Positions 7,901-14,409 of a DNA stretch of 31,256 bases are shown one piece after another. The notes under the pieces are model-generated. The model saw nothing but the letters and a program-made list of their open reading frames with translations. It ran no database searches and was not told the origin of the DNA. Source of the DNA: Mageeibacillus sp. UBA6980. Lineage in GTDB: Bacteria; Bacillota; Clostridia; Saccharofermentanales; Saccharofermentanaceae. The translations under genes and the position numbers were made by a program. The stretch is taken from contig DJYK01000016.1 of the NCBI GenBank assembly GCA_002450095.1, positions 1-31,256 of the forward strand, given 5' to 3'. Position 1 is the stretch's first letter. Every line of letters begins with the position of its first letter.

Positions 7901-9063
7901 CGACGGGCGGAACATCCAAGGTCTTAAGAGAAGCCGGTATGGAAGTTACGGAGGTAATGAAGATACACGAGTCCGCCGAGAATAATACGATAACGCTTCT
8001 CGAAAGCGGCAAGATAAATTACATCATCTCGACCTCCAAGAGAGGCAGGATCCCTGCAAGAGATTCGGTTAAGCTCAGAAGGAGAGCCGTCATGCTCGGA
8101 ATCCCCTGTCTTACCGCACTTGATACCGCAGATGCTCTTGTTGATTCGCTGATGTCCCGTTACTCCGAGATCAATACGGAGCTTGTCGATATCAACAATA
8201 TGAGAGAGAAGAGGAAGGTAGTTGAGTTTACGAAGATGCAGGGCATCGGTAACGACTACATTTACATCGACTGTTTTGAGAAGATGGTCTCCTCGCCGGA
8301 ATCTCTCGCGGTCTATATGTCTGACCGTCACTTCGGTGTCGGCGGAGACGGTATAGTTTTGATCGCGCCCTCCAAGGTCGCCGACGCGAGAATGATCATG
8401 TTCAACCTCGACGGTTCAGAGGGAAATATGTGCGGTAATGCCATCCGATGTGTCGGCAAGTATATGTACGATATAAGAGGACATAAGAGAAGACACATGA
8501 CGATCGAGACCAAAAGCGGCATCAAGAAGCTTGAGCTTATGACCTCGGGCGATGAGGTCGTGCGTGTTAAGGTCGATATGGGTCCTGCAATTCTTGATCC
8601 TTCGGCTATCCCCGTCAAGCTCGATCCCGACTGTGAAGGTCAGGTCGTATCGCGCCCTGTCACAATAGGTGATAAGGAGTATAAGATCACATGTGTATCT
8701 ATGGGTAATCCGCATGCGGTAGTTTTCACGGATCTTGTGGATGTGATCGATATCGAGAAGACAGGTCCCGAGTTCGAGTTTAATCCGGTATTCCCCGAGA
8801 GGGTCAACACCGAATTTGTTAAGATCATCGACGATCATACGATCAAGATGAGAGTGTGGGAGAGAGGCTCGGGTGAGACGATGGCCTGCGGTACGGGAGC
8901 CTGTGCTGCGGCAGTAGCGGCCGTGCTCAACGGATACTGCCCCAAGAACGAGGATATAAGAGTTATCCTTAAGGGTGGAACACTCGTTATAAGATATACC
9001 GATGAGACCGTTTACATGACAGGCAACTGCTCGAAGGTATTCGAAGGAAAGATGGAGATCTAA
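4987..9063 (+). CDS. Fusion of carbamoyl-phosphate synthase large subunit with diaminopimelate epimerase
   Basis: One uninterrupted 1358-residue frame. Residues 1 to about 1075 are a complete CarB: first ATP-grasp half (VLVIGSGPIVIGQAAEFDYA at the start), oligomerisation region, second half starting near residue 557 (IVIGSGPIRIGQGIEFDYAA), and the MGS-like allosteric domain (VFITVRDSDKLEIVEIAKKF to TALDTADALVDSL). After a linker of about 20 residues, residues 1079 to 1358 are a complete DapF starting VEFTKMQGIGNDYIYIDCF. Both DapF catalytic cysteines are present: Cys1149 in GNMCGNAIRC and Cys1301 in ACGTGACA, along with GNPHAVVF, RVNTEF and WERGSGET substrate-site motifs. CarB makes carbamoyl phosphate from ammonia, bicarbonate and two ATP; DapF converts LL- to meso-diaminopimelate for peptidoglycan and lysine. 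The two are normally separate proteins. No stop codon or frameshift lies in the linker and no convincing internal ribosome site precedes the in-frame ATGs at 8200 or 8236. Separate dapF translation at low level cannot be excluded. Confidence 0.93.
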   Translation: MPLDRSIKKVLVIGSGPIVIGQAAEFDYAGTQACRALRQDGIEIVLINSNPATIMTDKSMADKIYLEPLTLTTVKRVIETERPDAILSGLGGQTALTLCMELAKCGFLTEHNVKLLGSSPECIDKAEDRQIFKDTMEAIGQPVIPSEVVNTVEDALAFAAKIGYPVIVRPAFTLGGTGGGIANDEAELKETARTGLAASPITQILVEKGIAGWKEIEFEVIRDKAGNTVTVCSMENMDPVGVHTGDSIVIAPAVTLSDKEYQMLRTASLKIIEALGVEGGCNCQFALEPNSFEYAVIEVNPRVSRSSALASKATGYPIAKVATKIALGYRLDEIKNAVTGNTYAAFEPALDYVAVKFPKWPFDKFVYAKRNLGTQMKATGEVMAISDTFESALMKAIRGAEISADHVRIDKFKDLSDEQIKIGYSEPTDERLFYIGEALYRGISCETIHEVTKIDMWFLKKVQKLIDFEKKTEGRPVTAEEYIEGKKLGFVDKTIEKISGNEIDPSFKIYPTYKMVDTCAGEFAATTPYFYGTYNLPEEGGENEADLKFEPEEQREKKTIIVIGSGPIRIGQGIEFDYAAVHCVHALQDLGFRVVIINNNPETVSTDFDTGDRLYFEPLTPEDVMNIIRQENPYGVVVAFGGQTAIKLTKTLSANNINIIGTSADSIDMAEDRERFDELLERLDIARPKGYSVLTLEEALEAAKKLQYPVLLRPSYVLGGQNMIIAFDDDDVNEYMKIILSQGIENPVLIDKYIQGREIEVDAIYDGKDVLIPGIMEHVERTGIHSGDSIAIYPAKHIYDNMAKKLVDTTKALCEGLNSTGIVNIQYIVKDERIYVIEVNPRASRTVPYMSKVTGVPMVDVAIAVSLGTRLADMDYGTGFYRQSPYTAVKVPVFSFEKLTDVDTQLGPEMKSTGEVLGVGRNLSEALYKGLVAAGYKMYKSGGVFITVRDSDKLEIVEIAKKFDTLGFKLYATGGTSKVLREAGMEVTEVMKIHESAENNTITLLESGKINYIISTSKRGRIPARDSVKLRRRAVMLGIPCLTALDTADALVDSLMSRYSEINTELVDINNMREKRKVVEFTKMQGIGNDYIYIDCFEKMVSSPESLAVYMSDRHFGVGGDGIVLIAPSKVADARMIMFNLDGSEGNMCGNAIRCVGKYMYDIRGHKRRHMTIETKSGIKKLELMTSGDEVVRVKVDMGPAILDPSAIPVKLDPDCEGQVVSRPVTIGDKEYKITCVSMGNPHAVVFTDLVDVIDIEKTGPEFEFNPVFPERVNTEFVKIIDDHTIKMRVWERGSGETMACGTGACAAAVAAVLNGYCPKNEDIRVILKGGTLVIRYTDETVYMTGNCSKVFEGKMEI

Positions 9064-9084
9064 AGGCTTTTATAACCTGTTGAT

Positions 9085-9750
9085 CTATAAAGCTTCTGCG
9101 CCGAGCAGGAGCTTTATTGTTTGGGAGAGAGTATTGAACAGCGGGCGGGGTTTGAATCCTCCCATCGGGCTTTCCCGATAGCAGGCGCCTATAATGCAGT
9201 TCATCTGTATTCCGCTATAGGAAGCTGCTATGAAGCTGACTATATCTTCGACCGGTACCTTAGGCCGGATCTTTCCTTCCTCGTACGCTTTGCTGAGCAT
9301 CTTCCCCGTAAGATCGGTCAGATGTTCAAGATTGCCTTCGGACTTGATGCCTCCCAAGATCTTCTTTGTTCTTGAAGGTTCATTGATCGCCATGACCGAC
9401 AGGTCGAAGTTGATCTTCTGTATGTCCATAAGCTGCTCTTCCATCCGGTCAGCGAGCATATTGCAGATCCGGTCGGAAATCTCTGATGGCGAGAGATTAT
9501 CTTCGTTCATTAAGATCTCATCCGTAAGATCCATTATCGAATAGCTTTCGCGCATATCGAGGATCATGGCGCGGAAGATGTCATCTATATCCTCGAAATA
9601 CCTGTAGATGCCGCCCTGAGCCATTCCTGTCTCTTTGATTATGTCTGTCATGGTAACCATGCCGACAGGTTTACGAAGGCAGATATTATGCGCGGCGGAT
9701 ATGATCTTTTGGCGCTTACTCTCGATGTACTCTTCCGATACACGTGGCAT
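9085..9750 (-). CDS. TetR family transcriptional regulator
   Basis: A 221-residue repressor of the TetR family. The N-terminal helix-turn-helix (about residues 10-58) reads KIISAAHNICLRKPVGMVTM followed by TDIIKETGMAQGGIYRYFED, a typical TetR DNA-binding segment; the rest is the variable ligand-binding and dimerisation part. It is the second gene of an operon with the hydrolase: the hydrolase stop TGA (9755-9753) is three bases from its start. ATG at 9750 is preferred because AAGGAGG lies eight bases upstream; a GTG at 9756 is only two bases from that site. A perfect palindrome over the operon's promoter (10876-10897) is the probable binding site, so it most likely represses its own operon. 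The inducer is unknown. Confidence 0.9.
   Translation of the reverse strand: MPRVSEEYIESKRQKIISAAHNICLRKPVGMVTMTDIIKETGMAQGGIYRYFEDIDDIFRAMILDMRESYSIMDLTDEILMNEDNLSPSEISDRICNMLADRMEEQLMDIQKINFDLSVMAINEPSRTKKILGGIKSEGNLEHLTDLTGKMLSKAYEEGKIRPKVPVEDIVSFIAASYSGIQMNCIIGACYRESPMGGFKPRPLFNTLSQTIKLLLGAEAL
9087..9122 (+). terminator. Terminator of carA-carB/dapF, embedded in the convergent tetR gene end
   Basis: ATAAAGCTTCTGC (9087-9099) pairs over 13 positions, one of them a G-T pair, with GCAGGAGCTTTAT (9105-9117) around the loop GCCGA, followed by TGTTT. It lies 24 bases past the dapF stop and overlaps the last codons of the convergent tetR gene. The T run is short, so termination strength is uncertain. 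Confidence 0.65.
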
Positions 9751-9752
9751 GA

Positions 9753-10859
9753 TCACGCCCTCCTTATAAAGTCGGGGCCTTCGGGGCAGAAGACCTCTTC
9801 CGTACTTTCCTTAAGATACCTGTCGAAGAATGTTTTATGTATCCTGCAAAGGTTCTCATGTAAGACAAAAGGCGGCATCTTGCCCACTATAGCGCTTATC
9901 GGAACAAAGAACTTAAGGTCGCAGAAGCCGTGATGCTGCATGCCCTTAAACACCTCCCAGAAGAACGGGGCGTCGGTGTCAAGCGCAGCCTTTACCGACA
10001 CATTAACATTCGTCTCACAGTTGATCTGATAAAAAGGCTTCTTCATCACCATGCCGTCGTATCTTCCTGCGAGGATCCCGTCAAGATTGATCCCTGCGGT
10101 AAACAGATCATCATGCCGGCACATATAGTAAGCGGTGGCGCCTCCCATCGAGTGCCCCGTGATGCCGATACCGTGCGTAAGATCTATCCTTTGGCCGAAT
10201 CTTCTGATTGTTTCCTCTGTTATGCTGCGTATGTCTTTCGCGCGCTCATCAAGGTATTCGATAAGGAACGTATAGTATTTTTCCTGGAGTACATTGAATC
10301 TTCTGCCGAGCTCTTCGTTGCCGCTCCTTCTGTCGTTGCAAAATCTTAAGGTCGCGACTGCACCGGGCAGGAAGGGCCGATATGTCTTAGAGTTAAGAGA
10401 CTTATCAAAAAAATCGACGCTGCCGTCCTCGTATTCATTAGCGGCCGCATCGAAAGCGTGCCCCACAGCGAGCACATTGTATCCTTGCGAGGCAAGTTCC
10501 GAGCAAAGAAAGTGATTTGCTTCAGCGTAGGCGCCAAGCCCGTGGGAGTAGACAATAAGAGGGAACTTTCCGGGAGCAGGGGAGGCGTTAAGATAGTATT
10601 CCCCTTGTACTTGGTCTTTTATCTTCACGTGAAAAGCCCTGGAAAGACCTTCGCAAAGCGCCGGCGAGAGAACAAAGTCTTTGGAAACGCCAACGGTATC
10701 GGAGGGTAAAACGGGGTAGTAAAGTCTCCCTCTTATGCGTCTGCCTTGGCTCCCCGGGGCAGGTCCTATCATCTCGATCCTGTCATGGTCGATAACGGAG
10801 AAGACACATGTTCCTATTTTGTATTTACCCGTGGACGAGGGGAGTTGCACTTCCTTCAT
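9753..10859 (-). CDS. Alpha/beta hydrolase, platelet-activating-factor acetylhydrolase-like
   Basis: A 368-residue esterase/lipase-like enzyme. FPLIVYSHGLGAYAE forms the oxyanion-hole region, and GITGHSMGGATAYYM is the nucleophile elbow with Ser237. GINLDGILAGR supplies the likely catalytic Asp, and MQHHGFCD resembles the H-x-x-F-x-D motif with the catalytic His seen in PAF-acetylhydrolase isoform II-type proteins. No signal peptide or membrane segment is visible, so it should be cytosolic. Substrates could be short-chain or oxidised lipid esters or other xenobiotic esters; the sequence does not say which. AGGAGG lies seven bases before the ATG. It is the first gene of a TetR-controlled operon, which suggests expression only when a particular compound is present. 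Confidence 0.83.
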   Translation of the reverse strand: MKEVQLPSSTGKYKIGTCVFSVIDHDRIEMIGPAPGSQGRRIRGRLYYPVLPSDTVGVSKDFVLSPALCEGLSRAFHVKIKDQVQGEYYLNASPAPGKFPLIVYSHGLGAYAEANHFLCSELASQGYNVLAVGHAFDAAANEYEDGSVDFFDKSLNSKTYRPFLPGAVATLRFCNDRRSGNEELGRRFNVLQEKYYTFLIEYLDERAKDIRSITEETIRRFGQRIDLTHGIGITGHSMGGATAYYMCRHDDLFTAGINLDGILAGRYDGMVMKKPFYQINCETNVNVSVKAALDTDAPFFWEVFKGMQHHGFCDLKFFVPISAIVGKMPPFVLHENLCRIHKTFFDRYLKESTEEVFCPEGPDFIRRA

Positions 10860-10875
10860 CTGAAAACCTCCTATA

Positions 10876-10897
10876 AAAATGAAAGTAGTTTCATTTT
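10876..10897. promoter_or_regulatory. Palindromic operator, probable TetR binding site
   Basis: AAAATGAAA and TTTCATTTT are perfect 9-base inverted arms around a GTAG centre. The 22-base dyad covers the -10 box and transcription start of the hydrolase-tetR promoter, the standard place for an autoregulatory TetR operator. Assignment to this TetR is inferred from position. Confidence 0.75.
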
Positions 10898-10921
10898 AGA
10901 TGTGTGAAAAGGCGGTGTCAA
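10893..10921 (-). promoter_or_regulatory. Promoter of the hydrolase-tetR operon
   Basis: On the minus strand TTGACA (10921-10916) and TAAAAT (10898-10893) are separated by exactly 17 bases, a near-consensus sigma-A promoter. The -10 box overlaps one arm of the palindromic operator. Confidence 0.85.
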
Positions 10922-10936
10922 CTGTCTTCTATAAAA

Positions 10937-10945
10937 TGATATAAT
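10937..10945 (+). promoter_or_regulatory. Extended -10 promoter of fhs
   Basis: TGATATAAT is a perfect extended -10 element. The -35 region expected 17-18 bases upstream (about 10916-10922) is poor and coincides with the -35 box of the divergent hydrolase promoter, so the two polymerase sites overlap. Confidence 0.6.
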
Positions 10946-10981
10946 GATTTATCTATTTTCTTGTATTTAAAGAGGAGATCT

Positions 10982-12655
10982 ATGTTAAGCGATATTGAAA
11001 TTGCAGAACAGGCAGTGCTCAAGCCTATTGGGCAGATTGCGGCAAAGGTCGGTCTTAAAGAGGATGAGCTTGAGATGTATGGCAAGTACAAAGCGAAGAT
11101 ACCTTCGTCGGCGATCAAGGCAAGAAGCGGCAATAAAGACGGAAAGCTTGTTCTTGTAACTGCAATGAATCCGACTCCGGCAGGTGAGGGAAAGACCACT
11201 GTAAGTATCGGACTCGCACAGGCTATGGCTAAGCTTGACCGTAATGTTATGCTCGCATTAAGAGAGCCTTCGTTGGGCCCCGTGTTCGGTATCAAGGGCG
11301 GTGCTGCAGGCGGCGGATATTCTCAGGTTCTTCCGATGGAAGATATCAATCTTCATTTCACCGGAGATCTTCATGCTATAACATCAGCCAACAACCTTCT
11401 TTCCGCGATGATAGATAATCACATCTACCAGGGAAATGAACTAAACATCGATAAAGACAGAGTCCTCTGGAAGCGATGCATGGATATGAATGACAGAGCT
11501 CTTCGTTCTATAGAGATAGGCGTAGGAGGCGGGACCAACGGAGTTACGAGAAGCGAGTCCTTTTCTATTACTGCCGCATCAGAGATCATGGCGGTCCTGT
11601 GTCTTTCTTCCGATGCACAGGATCTTAAGAAGAGACTCGGGGATATAGCCATCGCCTATGATATGGACGGCAAGCTTCTTAAGGCATCCGATCTTAATGC
11701 CCAGGGAGCCATGGCAACGCTTCTTAAGGATGCGATAGATCCCAATCTCGTTCAATCCATTGAGTATGTGCCGGCGCTTGTTCACGGCGGTCCTTTCGCG
11801 AATATATCGCACGGATGTAACTCCGTAATAGCCACTAAGACAGCGCTGAAGCTTTCTGATATAACGATAACCGAGGCAGGCTTCGGCGCCGATCTCGGAG
11901 CGTTTAAGTTTTTGGACATTAAGTGCCGGAAATCCGGGATCTGGCCTGACGCCTGTGTCATAGTATCTACTGTAAGATCATTAAAGTACAATGCAGGTGT
12001 TCCCAAGGAAGATCTGACGATCCCCGATGTCTCCAAGGTTACGGAGGGCTTCCCGAACCTTGCGAAGCATATCGAGAATATGAAGGCTATGGGCCTTCCC
12101 GTAATAGTTGCTTCTAACAGATTTCCTTCCGATACACCGGAAGAGATCGCGGAGCTTAAGCGGCTTTGCGAAGAGTGCGGCGCGTCCTATGCTCCTGCAG
12201 ACATCTTCGCCAACGGCGGAGAGGGCGGCATAGAGCTTGCTTCCAAAGTGCTCGAGATCCTTGATAAGGATGAAAAGACAGAGCCTCGATTTGTATACGA
12301 TCTTAACGACAGTGTGGAAGATAAGATATATAAGGTTGCCACAAAGATATACGGCGCTTCAGACGTGAAGATACTTCCGGAAGCGCAGGAGGCGATAAAG
12401 GGTTTTGTCGAAAACGGTTACAATGATCTGCCGATCTGCGTTGCCAAGACCCAGTATTCGCTGTCCGATGATCCTAAACTGCTCGGACGCCCTGAAGGAT
12501 TTACCCTCACTGTAAGAGAGGCAAGACTTGCGGCCGGTGCGGGTTATATCGTTCTTCTTACGGGAAAGATCATGACGATGCCGGGTCTTCCCAAGGCTCC
12601 TGCTGCCTTGAAGATCGATATTGACGCCGATGGTACGGTGCACGGATTGTTCTGA
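10982..12655 (+). CDS. fhs: Formate-tetrahydrofolate ligase
   Basis: A 557-residue enzyme joining formate to tetrahydrofolate with ATP to give 10-formyl-tetrahydrofolate, feeding purine and formyl-Met synthesis and, in acetogens, the methyl branch of acetate synthesis. The nucleotide-binding loop TPAGEGKTTVSIGLAQAM is at about residues 66-83, and the family segments EPSLGPVFGIKGGAAGGGYS and FTGDLHAITSANNLLSAM follow. Length is that of the usual single-domain bacterial enzyme. AGAGGAG (10971-10977) supports ATG 10982; an upstream in-frame TTG at 10961 would start inside the ribosome-site region and is rejected. The stop overlaps the start of the next gene by one base (TGATG). No other Wood-Ljungdahl genes are nearby, so one-carbon supply for biosynthesis is the cautious role. 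Confidence 0.97.
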   Translation: MLSDIEIAEQAVLKPIGQIAAKVGLKEDELEMYGKYKAKIPSSAIKARSGNKDGKLVLVTAMNPTPAGEGKTTVSIGLAQAMAKLDRNVMLALREPSLGPVFGIKGGAAGGGYSQVLPMEDINLHFTGDLHAITSANNLLSAMIDNHIYQGNELNIDKDRVLWKRCMDMNDRALRSIEIGVGGGTNGVTRSESFSITAASEIMAVLCLSSDAQDLKKRLGDIAIAYDMDGKLLKASDLNAQGAMATLLKDAIDPNLVQSIEYVPALVHGGPFANISHGCNSVIATKTALKLSDITITEAGFGADLGAFKFLDIKCRKSGIWPDACVIVSTVRSLKYNAGVPKEDLTIPDVSKVTEGFPNLAKHIENMKAMGLPVIVASNRFPSDTPEEIAELKRLCEECGASYAPADIFANGGEGGIELASKVLEILDKDEKTEPRFVYDLNDSVEDKIYKVATKIYGASDVKILPEAQEAIKGFVENGYNDLPICVAKTQYSLSDDPKLLGRPEGFTLTVREARLAAGAGYIVLLTGKIMTMPGLPKAPAALKIDIDADGTVHGLF

Positions 12656-13893
12656 TGAGAAGGGGTCAGTTTCCCAATCCCACTTTCCTTAATAAAGCCG
12701 AGGGAATAAGGAAGGAACGACATACCAGATTCGTAGTTACAGCCGTGATCGTTACGGTGCTGATCCTGGCGGGTGTATTTATTAAGATCGGTGCGGATAT
12801 GCAGTCTGTCTATGAGCGTGATTTCCCGGATCTTGTCGGTGCTGCCACATCCACTTCAACGGAGAATACCGAGACTGAACGAAGTTACGCGGAACTGCCG
12901 ACTTCTTCGGAGCAGACGGAAGAAACAGGAGGCGAGACAGAGGAGATCCTGGCACCCGTCATAGTTACGGAGACTGTCGAAGAGACGATAGATATGACGG
13001 ATCTGACCGCTCAGGTGTTTACGGAGCAGGATCCGTTCTATTTCCGGAATTCCTATCCTCTTCAGACTATCTCTCACGAACAAAGGGATGTCCTTCTCGA
13101 TTATCTGAAACAGAGTGTTCAGGATTATATAATGTCCAATCCAAATGAGAGGATCTGCTTCAGGTACATAAATCTCGATAACGGTGAGACTACGGGAATC
13201 AATGATCTTGAGCCTATAATTCCCGCGGGAGCGTTCGCTCTTCCCATTGAGATGACATACTGGCACAGGGTGTCTCTGGGCTTCGGGGATCCGGATTATA
13301 CTGTTACTTATGACGGCTCTTATGTGCCCGGAAATTCTTCTGTCATTGTTTCCGACTATCCCGTCGGTAAGATGTTCTATTTAAGGACGCTTGCCAACAT
13401 GGCCGTCTCCCGGAATGATGATTACGCTCTGTCTGTGATATTGGACCGGTGTTACGGGATCGATACCGTGTGGAGTTATATATCGGGAATAAGCGGTTAT
13501 ATAAATTATACGGAGCCTTCCACATATACGGATTACAGAGGGATACTGATGAGCGGTGAGGGCAGGACTTCCTGCTATGATATGGCCGCTTATGCCGAGG
13601 CTCTGTATTACGGTTATATAAGAGATCCGGAGACATACCGTCCCCTTATCAACGATCTTTACTATTCCGAGATAAGGTCACCGTTCTCCACATCATTCGG
13701 CGAGGATACTCCCGTGCTCCACGTCTCCGGAAGAAATGAGACTTTCAACGCTTATACCGATATAGCGATAATCGATGCCGAGGAACCCATTGTCCTTATA
13801 GTGTACAGTGAGTGTTCTTCTCTTGACCGGGCACAGACCATTCAGGCGGATATATCCGGACTTGTAGCACAATATATAGATTCCTGTCATTGA
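12655..13893 (+). CDS. Membrane-anchored class A beta-lactamase-fold protein, probably catalytically dead
   Basis: A 412-residue protein with a cytosolic N-terminus (1-25), one membrane segment (about 26-45, FVVTAVIVTVLILAGVFIKI), a Thr/Ser/Glu-rich linker (about 60-115) and an outer domain resembling class A beta-lactamases. The three catalytic motifs can be placed but are degraded. The S-x-x-K site is G192-A-F-A195 within PAGAFALP, so nucleophile Ser and the Lys are both missing. The S-D-N motif is S252-R-N254. The K-T-G motif is V357-S-G359. This argues against beta-lactam hydrolysis or transpeptidation and for binding or a structural cell-wall role. It is translationally coupled to fhs (one-base overlap) and has no strong ribosome site of its own. 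The fold assignment rests on spacing and motif context rather than high identity. Confidence 0.7.
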   Translation: MRRGQFPNPTFLNKAEGIRKERHTRFVVTAVIVTVLILAGVFIKIGADMQSVYERDFPDLVGAATSTSTENTETERSYAELPTSSEQTEETGGETEEILAPVIVTETVEETIDMTDLTAQVFTEQDPFYFRNSYPLQTISHEQRDVLLDYLKQSVQDYIMSNPNERICFRYINLDNGETTGINDLEPIIPAGAFALPIEMTYWHRVSLGFGDPDYTVTYDGSYVPGNSSVIVSDYPVGKMFYLRTLANMAVSRNDDYALSVILDRCYGIDTVWSYISGISGYINYTEPSTYTDYRGILMSGEGRTSCYDMAAYAEALYYGYIRDPETYRPLINDLYYSEIRSPFSTSFGEDTPVLHVSGRNETFNAYTDIAIIDAEEPIVLIVYSECSSLDRAQTIQADISGLVAQYIDSCH

Positions 13894-13900
13894 TGATCGG

Positions 13901-13921
13901 CTGTAAATGCCGTATTTACGG
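13901..13921 (+). terminator. Hairpin after the fhs operon, weak terminator candidate
   Basis: GTAAAT (13903-13908) pairs with ATTTAC (13914-13919) around GCCGT, with two more pairs outside. It sits eight bases after the stop. The tail lacks a good T run (GGCTTTACTACG), so it may be only part of the 3' end signal. Confidence 0.35.
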
Positions 13922-13947
13922 GCTTTACTACGAGATTTTGTTGTATT

Positions 13948-13981
13948 TTAACAAACCACCACAATATCTTGTGGTTGTTAA
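13948..13981. promoter_or_regulatory. Long inverted repeat abutting the veg promoter
   Basis: TTAACAA (13948-13954) pairs with TTGTTAA (13975-13981), and inside it CCACAA (13959-13964) pairs with TTGTGG (13969-13974) around TATC. Alternatively ACCACAATATCTTGTGGT is a perfect 18-base dyad. It ends one base before the -35 box of veg. It may be an operator or part of the fhs operon terminator. Confidence 0.5.
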
Positions 13982-14010
13982 TTGACAAAAAGTCTTAACA
14001 CTGTTATTAT
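13982..14010 (+). promoter_or_regulatory. Strong promoter of veg
   Basis: A perfect TTGACA (13982-13987) and TATTAT (14005-14010) with a 17-base spacer. The veg promoter of Bacillus subtilis is known as an especially strong vegetative promoter, and this one also looks near ideal. Confidence 0.85.
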
Positions 14011-14041
14011 CTTTTTGGATTATTACTTGGAGGTAACTCAA

Positions 14042-14311
14042 ATGATCATCAAATCTGATTTGGAGTCATGCCGTTCCAGACTTCAGTCTATGATAGGCAG
14101 TACAGTCAGACTCTCATCCAATGGCGGTCGTAAGAGAATCATCATTCATGAGGGTGTTATCGATAACTGCTATCCCAATGTCTTCACGGTCAGATGCCGC
14201 AGAGAATCTGACGGAGCATTCGAGATCGTTTCCTACAGCTACGTAGATGTTCTCACGAGAGCCGTAAGGATCGCCATTCCCGAAGAGACAGCTAATACTG
14301 CAGTTGTATAA
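14042..14311 (+). CDS. veg: Veg protein (DUF1021)
   Basis: An 89-residue protein of the Veg family. The diagnostic stretch runs from GSTVRLSSNGGRKRIIIHEG through YPNVFTVRCRR to FEIVSYSYVDVLTRAV, which matches the Bacillus Veg pattern of NGGR, YPSVF and VSYSYADIL. Veg is abundant in vegetative cells and in B. subtilis promotes biofilm formation by acting against the repressor SinR; the role in Clostridia is unclear. No membrane segment is present. GGAGG (14029-14033) lies eight bases before the ATG. It has its own promoter and a strong hairpin terminator downstream. Confidence 0.9.
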   Translation: MIIKSDLESCRSRLQSMIGSTVRLSSNGGRKRIIIHEGVIDNCYPNVFTVRCRRESDGAFEIVSYSYVDVLTRAVRIAIPEETANTAVV

Positions 14312-14349
14312 GACTGAGTGAGATCTATATTTTATAAGTGATTTATGCG

Positions 14350-14381
14350 GCGGCGAAGGTATCCTTCGCCGCTTTGATATT
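14350..14381 (+). terminator. Terminator after veg
   Basis: GCGGCGAAGG (14350-14359) pairs perfectly over ten bases with CCTTCGCCGC (14363-14372) around a three-base loop, followed by TTTGATATT. The stem is strong and the T run weak; some read-through into the Nudix gene is likely, since no promoter is evident between them. Confidence 0.75.
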
Positions 14382-14409
14382 GTCAAAGAATATCCCGACG
14401 GAGGAGCAG

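Noticed and set aside
8200..8240. Separate dapF gene starting at an internal ATG (8200 or 8236)
   Set aside because: No stop codon ends carB first and no well-placed ribosome site precedes these ATGs; GAGGAAGG at 8210-8217 is too far from 8236 and lies downstream of 8200.
12655..13893. Active beta-lactamase (antibiotic resistance gene)
   Set aside because: The nucleophile Ser and the Lys of S-x-x-K and the Lys of K-T-G are all absent.
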